Shown here: positions 33,124 through 44,430 of the stretch, in pieces
How positions within the stretch are numbered: the stretch's first letter is position 1
Layout of the letters: each line of letters begins with the position of its first letter
DNA from: Diplonema japonicum
Taxonomy: Eukaryota; Euglenozoa; Diplonemea; Diplonemida; Diplonemidae
DNA: 64,000 bases
Direction: 5' to 3'
NCBI GenBank assembly: GCA_964019335.1
Contig: OZ025655.1
Span: forward strand, 778,792 to 842,791
Program-made: the position numbers and the translations under genes
The notes under the pieces: model-generated
The model's input: the letters and a program-made list of their open reading frames with translations, nothing else
Database searches by the model: none
What the model was told of the DNA's origin: nothing

Positions 33124-35002
33124 CTAGCGACCTTCATCAAAGGTGAAGCTGCTAATCATATCAGCGAAGACACTATCCGCCAAGTGAGGGAAGTAGGTGA
33201 CGGAAGCAACGAACTCAAGAACGAACTTAAGGCCTTGTTTGATAGTGATCATCCTGAGCACCGTTGCGCGACTTGGCTGCGGCATAGCGAGCTCAAGGCA
33301 TCCCTTGTAAGGTTGTGAGTCGGCTGTGAATACAACCTCTAATGCAGGGTACGAGGCGAGCTGGGTTACGGTCGAGTGGTGAACGGTGGCTTCTTGGGTT
33401 GCCAACTCACCCATTTCTGCGACTAATATCTCTTGTAGGCATTCGTTAGGGTCATGGGGGACGTCAGTGTCCAAAGTGTCGAGAACACGCACTTGCACGT
33501 AGAACTCTCGGAGCAGCCTCCCTTTTCTGTCGGGTTCCTTCCCCAACAACCTTGACCCAGATGGCAAACAGAACACTACATATGGGTCGCCTATAAAAGG
33601 CTCGAATGCTCGCATTTCTGTTGGAAGCAACAGCGAAAACCCATGTGTGGGAGAGTAGTACTTGAGCGATGAAGCTGTGTGTTATTGTGTTATTATGCAA
33701 GTGTTGGTGCATACTCTGGCCATGTTTTTCATCACATCGCATCGTATTAGCAACGTTGTAGACAGACCGTGCCACATTTACCCGTTCGTCGCTGTGGCAG
33801 ACCGAAGACAACACGAACAAGTCTCCTTTCCGGAGCCACATGTAAACAATAAAGCAAAGACTTGTGTTTCCGGAGCACGATTTGTAATAAGAGAATGCTA
33901 CTGCATCCAGCTCTTCGGGTCCTTTTAGGACCAGTGATCGTGTAAGAGAGTTGACGATGTCAGTGGAGACGCGCCTGCCCTTCTCGTCGGGGATGAGGCA
34001 GTTATCATTTTCTTCGTCCACATCGAGCCGTGCCCACAGGATGACATCTTCTGCCGAAGGTGACTCTTGTAGCACTTGCTGGCGATACAGCTGTGCTGCA
34101 TATCTGATACCTGCAAGTGCAGATTTCTGTTTCCGCTCCCTTGGGGGGGACACTGTTGGGTTCTCGAAATTGATGACCGGCAGATCTGCCGGTTCGGCAT
34201 CGAGTCGAAGGATTGATGCACCGCCCTCTGGCTTTTCGACCGTGCTGAACTGCACAACTTCTCTCCAAGACCTGCCGCCCGTTGCCGGAGTGGACTCCAC
34301 ATGGTATTGGGAGGCAGGTACTTGAAGAGACACGCCGTACTTTGGGTCTGTAAAGATCAGGGACGAGTCAGATGGTGATGGGGGGCGAATCCTGATGCGA
34401 GAGGCAAATCCTTTGACTTTTTCAAGCGACGAAAAGGAGGTCACAGGGCTAGAGTAACTGAGGCTGTACACAGCGCTTCCAAGCTGAGCAACGACTGAGA
34501 ACACCTTCCGCTTAACACCGTCGCCGTCAGCGCAGTGGTAGCAGAACTGAATAGCAGGCAGGTTCCCCAGCAGTGTCTCCTCGAACATGTCCACGTCAAG
34601 CTCTTCGTCTTCCATCTCTTCCAACGTGCGTAAGCTCTTGTCCACATACTCCTGCAATGAGGTGGGTTCTTCAGTCGAGCAATCGTGGACTTGCACAGTC
34701 ACAGCAGCCCCTATTGCTGCGTCTCCAGTGTCTTCCAATACGCGAAATTCTAAAACAGCAAAGGGTGCCCTCCTGTGCACGGGCTCCCGCAGCACCATAG
34801 CTGCGGGGTCATACAACAGCACTATCCCTATTCGCTTCTCCTCCCACCTCGAAAGCCCATCGTTCTTCTGGCGCTCTTCTGATTTTTGCCGTTTTTTTAT
34901 CAACAACCGTCTGCCCGTGTACCAGAGACATGCAGCTGTCCCTAACAAGCCTGCCAACCCACCTGCAGCCCTGCCCACAACCAGGATCCTACTTTTTTTC
35001 AT
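33124..35002 (-). CDS. Membrane-anchored protein with three PsbP/Mog1-like modules
   Basis: Two exons (33715-35002 and 33124-33674) encode 612 residues; the intron is 40 nt. An N-terminal anchor of about 20 residues (GLAGLLGTAACLWYTGRRLL) is followed by a basic stretch. The remainder appears to be three diverged copies of one alpha/beta module. Each begins with a G-(V/I)-(S/V)-L-x-x-P or D-P-type strand: KRIGIVLLYDP, then PKYGVSLQVP, then PTHGFSLLLP. Each ends with a helix and SF or RI(R)I. This is the rhythm of the PsbP/Mog1 or LpqN fold. In other organisms such domains act as assembly or targeting factors, but nothing here implies photosynthesis. Splicing is required to bring the third copy into frame. 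The protein is probably exposed on the cytosolic side of an internal membrane. Confidence 0.78.
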
Positions 35003-35358
35003 GGCTACGATCTCCTAGTGCTGAATATGAGCCTAAATGAAGAGAGCAGAATTAGAGAATAAATCATAACTTAATAAAGAACGAAATTGTGTAAATAACT
35101 GAAGGGATTCTCAACAGATATTTAGTAGTAACTATTTATTGCGCCACACATCTCTAACCGTCAGCAAGGCCGGGCTTAGGGATTTGAAGAACCTTCCAAA
35201 GATCGGTTGAGATTCCTTTCTGAAAAATAATTCATATCTTCTCATCATCGGGGAAACATCCTTTCCGAGGCGGGTTAGGAAAAGAAATCTACAAAGAAAC
35301 TTTTTGTATTTGGCAAGGTGTTGGAGGGGTGCCTCTTCTGTGTTGTTTCCCAGGCGGG

Positions 35359-35876
35359 TTAAGGATTGGAATCGAGAGGAGGGGACTTCACCCTGACTTG
35401 GGGTGGCTCGACGTTTGGCTGCTCCTGACGGTTCACGTAGTCCTCGAGGATGGCTTTTGACTTCCAACACTGCCTGTCGGGCTGATTTTCTTCCAAAGTG
35501 CACATTGAGGTTCTGTACTCGAAATCTGGTCATCAAACAAACCGACCATGCCCAGTCTCCCGTGTTGAACCGCAAACTCTGACTGCCGACGCTGTGAAGT
35601 GCGGGAAACAGGTGACCGCAAAGCGAGATGTGTTGCAATTGAGTGCTGGCTTCCTTGAGCCTTGAAGCGCTCGAAGGCCGACCTCAGTATGCGGGTAGCA
35701 AGACGAATTTGTCGATGACAAAAACGACAGTCGCGAAAACACTGCATAAACAACTTACTCAAACCGTTTGCATGAAGACTGCACAGATGATGAACAAAGT
35801 AGCTCGTAACAAGCGTTTTGTGCAATGTTAGCACTAGGTTTCTTTGATGCTTCTCGGCACAGACGACGAGACTCAT
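35359..35876 (-). CDS. Hypothetical gene, exon structure unresolved
   Basis: A basic, helical N-terminal frame starts at 35876 (MSLVVCAEKHQRN...), with the coding-like segment RFCHRQIRLATRILRSAF. A second frame in a different phase downstream reads SKAILEDYVNRQEQPNVEPP and ends at TAA 35359. A third, Arg-rich frame extends to 35132. The first two probably belong to one gene joined by an unidentified short intron whose acceptor may be GATGACCAG. I could not find a donor that keeps the frame. Family unknown; possibly a small basic coiled protein. No convincing acceptor-like site precedes 35876. Confidence 0.35.
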
Positions 35877-36021
35877 AGGATTCTCGATAGGGGCGCAAAG
35901 AGGGAGAAAGGGCTCACGAGGGGGCAGAACAGCCTGTGCCTGGCAATTTTCGTTCGCTGGGCCACCCTAATGGCCTGGCGTCCGCGAAAGTATTTTTGAA
36001 GGATTACCGCTGCGACACTTG

Positions 36022-36297
36022 TTAGTGATGCAGGGGGGGTGGAAGGACAGACGCTTCGTCAGTGGTTGATGATGTTGAGTGGGTGGTGTAGTCAAATTCA
36101 TCATCTTTACTGCTGTACTCACACACCTCCTGTAAGTCGATCACACATCCGTTCTGTGATTCTGCCAGGTCAGGGGGCTCTGGTGCATGCCACAAGTTAT
36201 CTCGTTTTGTTCACAGGTCGGTGATCACATCCTTCTTCGTCTTTCCAACTACGGGGAGTGTGCTCACCCGCGAGAACGAGCGCCTCCTCTCGTTCAT
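36022..36297 (-). CDS. Small protein with in-frame TGA, probably spliced
   Basis: The ATG at 36297 lies 6 nt after an AAATAG site. The first 28 codons (MNERRRSFSRVSTLPVVGKT...) are followed by a TGA at 36211-36213. The same frame then continues, coding-like, with EPPDLAESQNG, CEYSSKDDEFDYTTHS and LPPPLHH to TAA 36022-36024. An intron whose length is a multiple of three must span the TGA, for example GTGATC... to CTTACAG. The obvious short candidate ending CACCAG breaks the frame. The tail is Ser/Thr/Asp-rich and probably disordered. Function unknown. Confidence 0.45.
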
Positions 36298-36610
36298 TTG
36301 TACCTATTTTACTTAAATGTACTACAAGAATGATCTAATAGAAGTAACAATATGTTACACAAGCCTCAGCACTCATCCAAACAACTGGGCCAGACAATGA
36401 ACGCAACATGCAAAAGAGAAATGAGAGAGAATGGAAGAAAAAAGAGAGAAACTATAAAGAAGAAGAAATAGTGTTTGCTATTAAGTCCTAGATCCTGAAC
36501 GAACAGAAGCAGAAGGTGGTCAGACAAAAGATTCCATAACAAATTTCTAGTTCCACAAACCTGCTAAACAAATAACGGCGAGTCATAAGTCATAACTACA
36601 GCTGTTGCTC
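36298..36610. other. Intergenic gap, 313 bp
   Basis: No gene is seen. The interval is A-rich on the plus strand and separates the end of the exchanger fusion gene from the small gene encoded downstream of it. Confidence 0.5.
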
Positions 36611-39600
36611 TTAGATTACAGCTTTTTGCTTCGTACGTGCGCTTTCAACGAGCTGCGTAAAATCAGGGGTAGCCGGCAGATTGATGCGCTTTGCCCGTTC
36701 TGCAGATGGTGCCGCCGAACCGGGTGTATATGGGGAAGTAGGCTTCGAAGACCTTTTGCTGGAAATAGGGGGCGCTTCGGAAACACGGGAAGGTGTGAAG
36801 CTTCCCTGTCCAGCACGGCTTTGTTCTCCATTAGATAAGTATTCGAAGGCCCCAAACTTTTCGTCGCTATTGCTAGAACCGAACTTATCGCTCGTCTGGG
36901 AGTACGCTGGACGGGCGCGAGAACGGTTGGTGTTTGTGTCTCCGTTGGTCCTTTTGCTGGACTTGCTGAAGAAATCGGACGTATTCCCCACATCATTCGC
37001 ATCATCATCATCTTTCCACGGGTCATAGGGGTGCACGCTTTGTGCCGGCACATGCGACCCAAGCTTTCTCTCAGGCAAGCTGGGATGCTCTTCAGGCTGC
37101 CACTTTGGCCGCTCATGGTAAGTTGAAGGTGGCTGATGCGGCCGTTGCTGCGGTGTGTTAGACTGCACAGCTAGGTGGCGCCTGCCATTAGATGAATAGT
37201 ACGTCTCATCAGGGATGGCAGGGAAGTCATGTTTAGGTCTTGTATCAGATCGGCTGGAAGGCCTTTGTAACTGTTGATTCTTTCTTTTATCCATTTCGAG
37301 CTGCTCGATCTTCTGCTTCAGTAACTTCGATTCCTTTTCCATTCTTTGGATACGGCCTACACGCTGCCTGTCAGATGCAGTTGTAGGGACGCCTGTACTA
37401 TAGGGAGCAAGAGGGTTCATTCTTGGTGTTGGCGGCAGTGGCGCCGGTTCTTTTATCTCAATCGCTGGAGGGAGCTCAACTTCGGACACGGGGCTGAGAA
37501 TCTTAGGATTTGTAATCTCCTCAGGTGGTGGTGTCTTGAGATCGGGGAGTGCACGACCAAAAGCAAGAGCCAATGAAACTTTTTGCCAGTAGACCGACCG
37601 CAGGCTCGACCACAAAACGATAGACTTCGTCTTAGAGCGTAATCTGCCCCACCTTCTCTTCGCTCTGGTGCTTGCGTTATCGGGTGCTTCTATCTCAAAG
37701 GTCACAGCGTGGTTTGTGAAGGAAGCGAACTTGAATGTGTTCGGGATCAGCTCAGGGAATCTCAGAGGGAACTCGCCTTCGTACTCGAAACACCTTCCTC
37801 TTAACAGCACCGTGTACGTCGTCTCGGGATGCAGCTTGAATTGGTTTACGGCATCCCACGCAAAACCAGTTGGGTCCTGGAGGTGTCCACATCCTCCTTT
37901 TTCGGCCACCTTCCTAATCGACTTTTCATCCCACTTTTCAAACAAGGGGTCCAGCGCCATAAGGATCCTTGCCGCCTGAACTCCGCACTGTTTCCACAAG
38001 GAATTCGAAACTGATTTGTTTTCCAGCAAAAGTTCTAGCTTCTCAGGTGAGAGATAAATAACATGGCACTCGCTCGTGGTGACCACATCGTCAAACCTCG
38101 ACGAACCTGTCAACAAGCGTTGCAGCCCTACGGTGTACCCTGATCCGTATTTGAAAATTTTCCTGCCGACTCTAACCTCGAGGATACCGCCTACAATGAG
38201 AAAGATTCCTCCTTTAAGCATTTCACTCAAATTCTTCTTCGCCTCGATGGTTTGGCTTGAGCCAGCAAAAGCATTGTTGATCATCGACTGACCATGATCA
38301 TCGCACTCCTCGAACCACTTAGCTAAATGCACTGCCTGACTGTCACTAGGGAGGAGCAGGTCGTTCGGGAACTTGTTCTTGAGCTTTTTCATTTGCGACT
38401 CGATCATCGGCACAAGTGCCATTCTGTCCCCTTCGTCCAGTCTCCCTTCTTTGGCCATCTTCTGTGTGGCGTGTTTCATGGAGTTCAGTATGGACCTTGC
38501 AGCGTGTTTGGTTTTGATGCTTACACTGATGCTGGGCATCATAGCTGTGTTCTCGTTGATGATCTTCCTTGTCTCCGTGATAACCCGTTTGCAGTGCGTC
38601 TCTATCCTGGAAGCGACTGCTCTGTCGCATAATTGCCTTACGTGCGTCTTAGCTAACTCGTGGCAGTGAGCGAAACCAAGCGACACTTCCAAGGCATGCA
38701 CAAGCTTCCACAGAGACATCCTCCTACCAAGCGATGTACCAGCGAGTCGTTTGATGGCGAACGTGTCCTGGAAGAAGAGCCTAGCGCTGTCAACCTCCAT
38801 CATCCCAGCCTTGTCGTATGAGGTGAAGGCCAAGTGCTCCAGATCACGTGCTACACTAGAGCCCAGTTGCCCGTAGGCATACTGCTTGTGGATCCCACTG
38901 TGTATCGAGTTGTAGTAAGCGCTGAGTCCCTCTTCCCACAGCTTTTCCTCAATCATATCATCGTGTGGGTCAAAGACTTTTTCTTGTTTGCTCATGTAGG
39001 GGTTTTGGGATTTCGAGGGCAACAATGTTCCGGGGTCCGTGTACTTATTAACAAACTCCCAGTTGCAGTCATAGTAAGCTGTGGCAGTCATTTCGTTCCA
39101 TCCAAGATTCTGAATTTCGGCTTTTCTAAACTCCTGCAGCTTGGAATAAGTATCACGCATTATCTTCTTTCTTCTCTCTGAAACGGCGTCGAGCTCAAAG
39201 TACTTCACGAGGTTCTGAGTGGTAACGCCATTGACAAGCAGTGTCAAAATCACTATCCCAGCAACGTGGAAGATGAATTTCTCACGCACGTTCTCCACCA
39301 CCACCCTGTCGTCGGCCTGTTATTAGGTGTGCTAGTTTAGTTATTTAAGTACCTGAATAATAAGTGCGAGCGCAAGACCGACAGCACCCCTCAGCCCACC
39401 CCATGCCACGAGAGCCGAACTCCCAAGATCGAGCTTGTACTCGAAACGCCTAAGTATCGGCGTGAAGAGAATGAGGACGAAGGTTCTCACCACATTTATC
39501 TGTAATAATTTAACTATTTAATGTCCGCGCTGCATACCGTGACGTAGATGATAAGTAGGTAGACCACATCCCTACCTGTGATTGTGTCGAATGCCTTCAG

Positions 39601-41669
39601 GGCGACGATCATGCCAGCCAGCGCAAAAATGCATGTGTTGGTCAAGTAAACGGTCATGGTCCAGAATTCGTGGAGAGAATGCTCTACTTCGGGAGAGATA
39701 CATTGCTTATAATACGACATATAGCAGCCCAAGACCACAAGTCCAAGCACACCACTTACATGCAAAAATCCTTCACAGACGAAGAAGGTGATGTAAGCTG
39801 AACATAGTGTGGCAGTGATCTCAATCAGACTGTCGTTGAACACACGGCCCACGCCGTTCACTGTGATGACGCCGAATATCAATCCAACCAGTGGGCCGCC
39901 AAAAGACACCTTGCAGAACTCGATGATAATTTCGATGACATTCAAGGGGATCTTGCAGTCCACGGTGCACTCGCATTGATCGTAGCAAGTATCCCAAACT
40001 GCTTCGCAGCCCCCACCAGAGCCCCTCTCAACGGACGATTTCAGCACTGTGAAGAATACTATAGCCGTCCCGTCATTGAAAAGAGACTCGCCCTCAATCA
40101 TGGTAGAGATCAACGTAGGGGCGCCCAGATCCTTAAGTAGCGCAACGACAGCCACAGGGTCTGTCGCCGACAGGATGGTCCCAAACAGCAGACACGCAGG
40201 GAAAGTCCAGTTGTAATCCGTAAAGACGGTGTGCGCCACCAGGCCTGTAATGGTAGAGGCGACGATAAGTCCAGGACCCGCAAGCAGAATGCACTGCCAA
40301 ACCACTTTTTTGAACACAGGTATCTCCATAGCGAAAGCGCTCTCAAAAATAAGAACAGGTAGAAAGATGTAGAAGATCATATGAGGGTTCATAAAGGCAA
40401 GTTCTTCATATCTTTCCATCTTGTCTTTCATCGACTCCAGCTTCCCTAAACTACCATAGCCGATCCCGATAAGGAATACCACAACCGTGTAGGGCACCTG
40501 TGTGTGTGTGTGGTATGCAGTTGGACATACCTTTGTGTCAAGAAAGATAAAGCGGACGAAGGCACCCATGGTGAAAGTGCCGAAAATCACAAGTATGTTG
40601 TAGGGTGGGGCTGTTTGATTTGAGTGGTTTGTGGTTTGTGCATACCTCCGTGGTTCAGCTCATGCTCAATGGTTCCGTCGGATTCAAGGTTCGCAAAAGC
40701 GGGCACAACGATGTGCTTGTTCTGTTCCACCTCCCGGTAGTTCTCAATGTCAATTAGAACTTGAGGCGAGACGTGATCTGGGCACGATTTTTCGAACCAA
40801 GTGAAATTATCTTTCCTGTTTACGTCCCAATGCACCGGGACGCAGTAGCCGAACTCTATTGTGTGCATTTCTGTCTCGCACCTAGATTCACAACGATGTA
40901 CTTTCGGGTTGTACGTGCAGCCGTGTGCGTGATCGCAGTGCTCGCGATCAGCGTCATTGCATGCTCTGCAACTCCCTTTCACCCACCAGCAGCCGGTTTC
41001 GTTGCATTCCTCTTCTTTACCGTCGAGCTTCACACACGTTGCTTCACTAATTTTATCCTGCACGGCTGGTGGTAGCACAGGTGCCGCACTAGAGAGAGGG
41101 ACATAGAAACTCTGTGCTCCTGTCAACCCGTGGTACCCAAAAGTTGTGTTGACCACAGGCAAGTTGGCACCTGTGGCACTGATCATATCAATTTGGGTAG
41201 CATTGATGTCAAAAGAGTAGTACTTCCCAGACAAGGACCTGCTCAGTGTCACAGTCCTCCAGTTGCCATTCAGTACGTTGCTTTGGATAGATACATCATT
41301 AGGTACTGACGTGCCCCGCGTCCCAGCACCCAGCACCCACGTCTCGATCACTGAAGAGCCTGACGCAACAATGGTATACACATCCTGCATACTTGCTGCC
41401 CCGGTGGCGGTTGTGTTTTCGCTGAAGCCGACAGCGAACCAGCTGTTTGAAGGTCCCTTGATGGTGATAAGGGCAGTGTCAACATTGGGGTCAAGGGTGA
41501 TATCCAGTTCGTCTATCCATGGCACAGGGGGGACAGGCCCTCCTCCGTGCACATCATCAAGCAAGGGCGCGCCTTGTGGTGTCGTTGGGACACTGGGGGT
41601 AGTTGAAGCACAGATAGTAGTACACAGTAACAACAAGAGGACACGCACAAGCCATATAGAAGAATCCAT
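36611..41669 (-). CDS. DOMON / Na+-H+ exchanger / cyclic-nucleotide-binding-like fusion protein
   Basis: Five exons (40646-41669, 40531-40610, 39538-40497, 39353-39499, 36611-39316) encode 1638 residues. The introns are 35, 33, 38 and 36 nt. Order: signal peptide (1-22); DOMON-like beta-sandwich (about 45-195, with SNSWFAVGFS); Cys-rich linker (about 205-290). An SLC9-type exchanger core (about 342-790) follows, with FLPVLIFESAF, ATDPVAVVALL, EGESLFNDGTA and WGGLRGAVGLALAL. A Cys-rich extracellular insertion interrupts the core. Then come a long helical cytoplasmic domain, a cyclic-nucleotide-binding-like fold (about 1077-1172, GGILEVRVGRKI), a coiled coil (about 1390-1420) and a disordered tail. 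The C-terminal plan resembles plant SOS1/NHX7; no voltage sensor is seen. The DOMON part would lie outside the cell or in a lumen. Predicted role: Na+/H+ antiport with redox or ligand sensing (inference). The start is 6 nt after TTTATTCAG. Confidence 0.9.
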
Positions 41670-41717
41670 CTCCGCCTGAATAAAGGTTAAATGCGTGCAT
41701 GGATAAGATGCATCAGT

Positions 41718-42405
41718 TTAAATAGTCTCGGTGGTGCCGTTATGGTCACCATCTGTAGGGGGGGTTCTAATGGGGTTGCGTCTTAGGGGGGCGCGCAATG
41801 GCGCTCTTGACAGTGGGCGCTGAGGTTGATGGGGTGCATCTGTTGCACTTGACGAAATACTAGAATTAGAGACTCCGCGCCTCTTAGGCATGGGGGGCAT
41901 TTTCATATTTCTTTTTATTTCTGGCTGTTTTTCTGCAGCTGGTTTTTTCCCTTCTGCACCACCTCTGCTCAGACGCTGCTTTTCAAGGATGTATTCCTTC
42001 GCCTGCTTTGCGGCAGTGTTATCTGTGGTGTCTTGTGCTGCATATTTTCCTTTTGGGACGACAGGTTTCTTGTCCTGCGGGTGGTTGCCTCTCACCCGTG
42101 CCCTTTGTTGGGTTGCCATCTTCGTTTGTATAATCTCGCTATGTTCGTGGTTTTGTTCTATCCACTTCCACGCTACTGCCAAGTCAGCAAACGATCGCGC
42201 CATCCTCCGCTTCCCTTCTTCATCCAATGCAGGGTTCATGTCAGGGTGCATCGCTTTTGCCAATTTCCGATACTCTGTTTTGATGGCAGGCAGGTCAAAG
42301 TCCCTTCTCACACCGAGCAGCTGTGAGCGTGTTTACTTGGTTGGTCGATACCTTGTAGGGGTCCGCCCCTGGAGCCGCAAGGCAACGCAGTGTCCCACGT
42401 AACAT
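41718..42405 (-). CDS. J-domain (DnaJ/HSP40) protein
   Basis: Two exons (42352-42405 and 41718-42320) encode 218 residues; the intron is 31 nt (42321-42351). The J domain is N-terminal: DPYKLLGV at residues 15-22, EYRKLAKAMHPDMNP with the HPD motif at 43-45, and a helix III/IV region to about 75. HPD stimulates Hsp70 ATPase activity. The first 14 residues (MLRGTLRCLAAPGA) could be a short mitochondrial presequence. The rest is basic and Pro-rich with PPMPKRRG, and no zinc-finger or substrate domain is seen, so it is a type C J protein. It starts 5 nt after ACTAGTCAG. It lies 48 nt from both neighbouring coding regions. Confidence 0.88.
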
Positions 42406-42453
42406 GTTCCCTGACTAGTGATATGCATTGAAGCCAGCAAAGATAGATAGTAA

Positions 42454-43020
42454 CTATATCACAACAAGCTGCTCTTCGGGCTGAAACAAGTCCGGCCGGA
42501 AATAGTAAATTAGGTAGAGGTGTAATGCAATCATCAAAATGGGTATCGACATGACAACCCACAGCGGCAGCAGGGCCTCCGGCGTTAATGGGGCTTTAGT
42601 TCGCTCAGACATGGATGCTAAAACACGTTGCCTAGCAGCCTCGTTGTTATTTGCCTTAAACTCCTGCATCTGGATATCATTCAATTGTTCTTGCGTAAAA
42701 ACCTGTGGACAAAAGGTCTGCTTAAGGTTAGAGGTCCTGTTGATGCTTTGGAGCCGTATTGGTCGGTCACGCGTGTTCACCATAAAGTCCTCCATTCTTC
42801 GGACTTCGTCCTTCGTGATACCTCTTCTACTGACTGGCCACATCCACGAGAATAGCAGCTCCCTCTTGCCCAATCTTCGCGGCTTCACCTGATTAATACC
42901 AAGCAGTTCCAACGGGATGGGGTTCTCCTTGTCCACGTGTTGACAGCTGCCTTGGTCGACCATCGCTTTTAGTTCAATCTCGCCTGCCAGCACAGCAGCT
43001 GCTTCGTCGTTCTTATGCAT
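42454..43020 (-). CDS. Tail-anchored membrane protein
   Basis: A single exon encodes 188 residues. The N-terminal 150 residues are soluble and charged with a basic patch (KPRRLGKRELLFS) and conserved-looking WMWPVSRR. One hydrophobic helix near the C-terminus (LLPLWVVMSIPILMIALHLY) is followed by an acidic tail ending EEQLVVI. This is the layout of a tail-anchored protein of the mitochondrial outer membrane or ER. Family not recognised. The ATG is 6 nt after ACATTCGCAG, and only 45 nt separate it from the stop of the transporter gene upstream. Confidence 0.7.
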   Translation of the reverse strand: MHKNDEAAAVLAGEIELKAMVDQGSCQHVDKENPIPLELLGINQVKPRRLGKRELLFSWMWPVSRRGITKDEVRRMEDFMVNTRDRPIRLQSINRTSNLKQTFCPQVFTQEQLNDIQMQEFKANNNEAARQRVLASMSERTKAPLTPEALLPLWVVMSIPILMIALHLYLIYYFRPDLFQPEEQLVVI

Positions 43021-43065
43021 CTTGCTCTGCGAATGTTGTACTCGATGTCAAGCTCAAAAACTTTA

Positions 43066-44430
43066 CTATAGGATAGGTGACGAAGCTGCTTTCGTGGTTA
43101 ACGATGACTGTAAATTGTCTTTCTACCGTATTATGTTGCATACTTTGCTAAAGCGATAGTAGCAGTACAAACCAGCAAGGTGCGTGAAGAAGAGCAGTGT
43201 AAACCCTGTGCAGCGTTAAACTACTGTTTCTAGTAACATACCAGATGTGTTGTCTTTCTGGGCACCTGTAAAAAGAAAGACAACGACCAGGAAGTTCATC
43301 GGGAATCTAAAGAAATTCGAAATAGCAGCACGAGACTCTTCTGGGATGTGTTGAGCACGAAGTGATGCGTATGTGGGGAAGAAAAGACCACACATGCATT
43401 CAAACAGTAGAAACGATCCAAACACCAACTCCTTGTTGTCTGGGAGCACAATTGGAATAAGCGATGTCAAGGCAGGCACGCCATGTAGAACGTACGGCAG
43501 TTGTGGGACGGGCGTCAACGTCGAGACCTCAAAGACCAACGACCCGACCATGATGCACGTCATAAACGATGCGAAGATGACACCGTAGGGCAGGCTGGCC
43601 TTGGTTTGTGGCGTACTTATGGCGGGAGTCCACAAAAATACCCATGTGAACATAGCAGCCTCAAAACATGACTGTGCGAGCCCTAACCACATTAAGTGCG
43701 AACTAGATTTTAATAACTCGTATCCTCGTGCAACTGGTGAGACTGAGCGGTTTCCGAAGTTCTCCCCCCAAGAGCACATAATAACTGCAATGATAACTAA
43801 AAGGGGCAACACTGCTAGAACAAATGGTGCCACGAAACCATACATGTCCGCCACCGTAGACGCAGCCATCCCTGCCAGGACAGCAACTAGCCCGTTGATC
43901 TGTGTTGCCCAAGCAAAGGTGTTGTCCAGCAAGTTTGCTGCGTAGCCCCGTGAGCGATGTTCAGACACCATCCAAGCCTCGAATGTGGTTGTTAGCAACG
44001 AAGTAGCGATGCCCGCCAGAACCCGTCCAAACATCAGCACCCAGTAGTTGGGAACAAGCTTTGTCAGTGCAGATATCATGTAGGTTAAGCAGAACACTAG
44101 ACACATCAGCTTCCTGCCGTGCTTGTCGCTAATGGCACCGCAGTACGTCCCACAGATCATAGAGCTCAGGAAGCCTGCGACGAACAGCTCCGCGATGTCC
44201 TTCTTGGTGAACCCGTAAGAGTCGTAAAGTGCGTACACATAAGGGCCTTTCAACCAATCGCTGAACATGACCAGCCCATAAACAAGGAGGTAGTTTCGTT
44301 GGAATCCCCTGAACTGTCCGTTTCCACCTTTCGCTGAATCATCTTTTTTGTCGTCTCTCTTTCCAGACCGCAGTGTAATCCAGCCACACACGTAAATCCC
44401 GATGAGGACCACTAAGGCACCATGGTACAT
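43066..44430 (-). CDS. MFSD5: Major facilitator transporter, MFSD5/MOT2-like
   Basis: Three exons (43242-44430, 43144-43205, 43066-43107) encode 430 residues; both introns are 36 nt and lie in the last tenth. There are twelve hydrophobic segments. Family signatures are FQRNYLLVYGLVMFSDWLKG, PYVYALYDSYGF, DKHGRK at the loop 2-3 position, LMFGRVLAGIATSLL and FEAWMVSEH. This pattern is that of MFSD5/MOT2, reported as a molybdate anion transporter in algae and animals. The second intron is inferred: without it the protein ends KVCNIIR, with it KAASSPIL. The second form keeps the GTATG...TTTACAG pattern of the window. Location is probably plasma membrane or endomembrane. Confidence 0.9.

Noticed and set aside
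36211-36213. Selenocysteine at the in-frame TGA
   Set aside because: The surroundings do not resemble any known selenoprotein motif, and no hairpin of the SECIS type was recognised. An intron is the simpler explanation.
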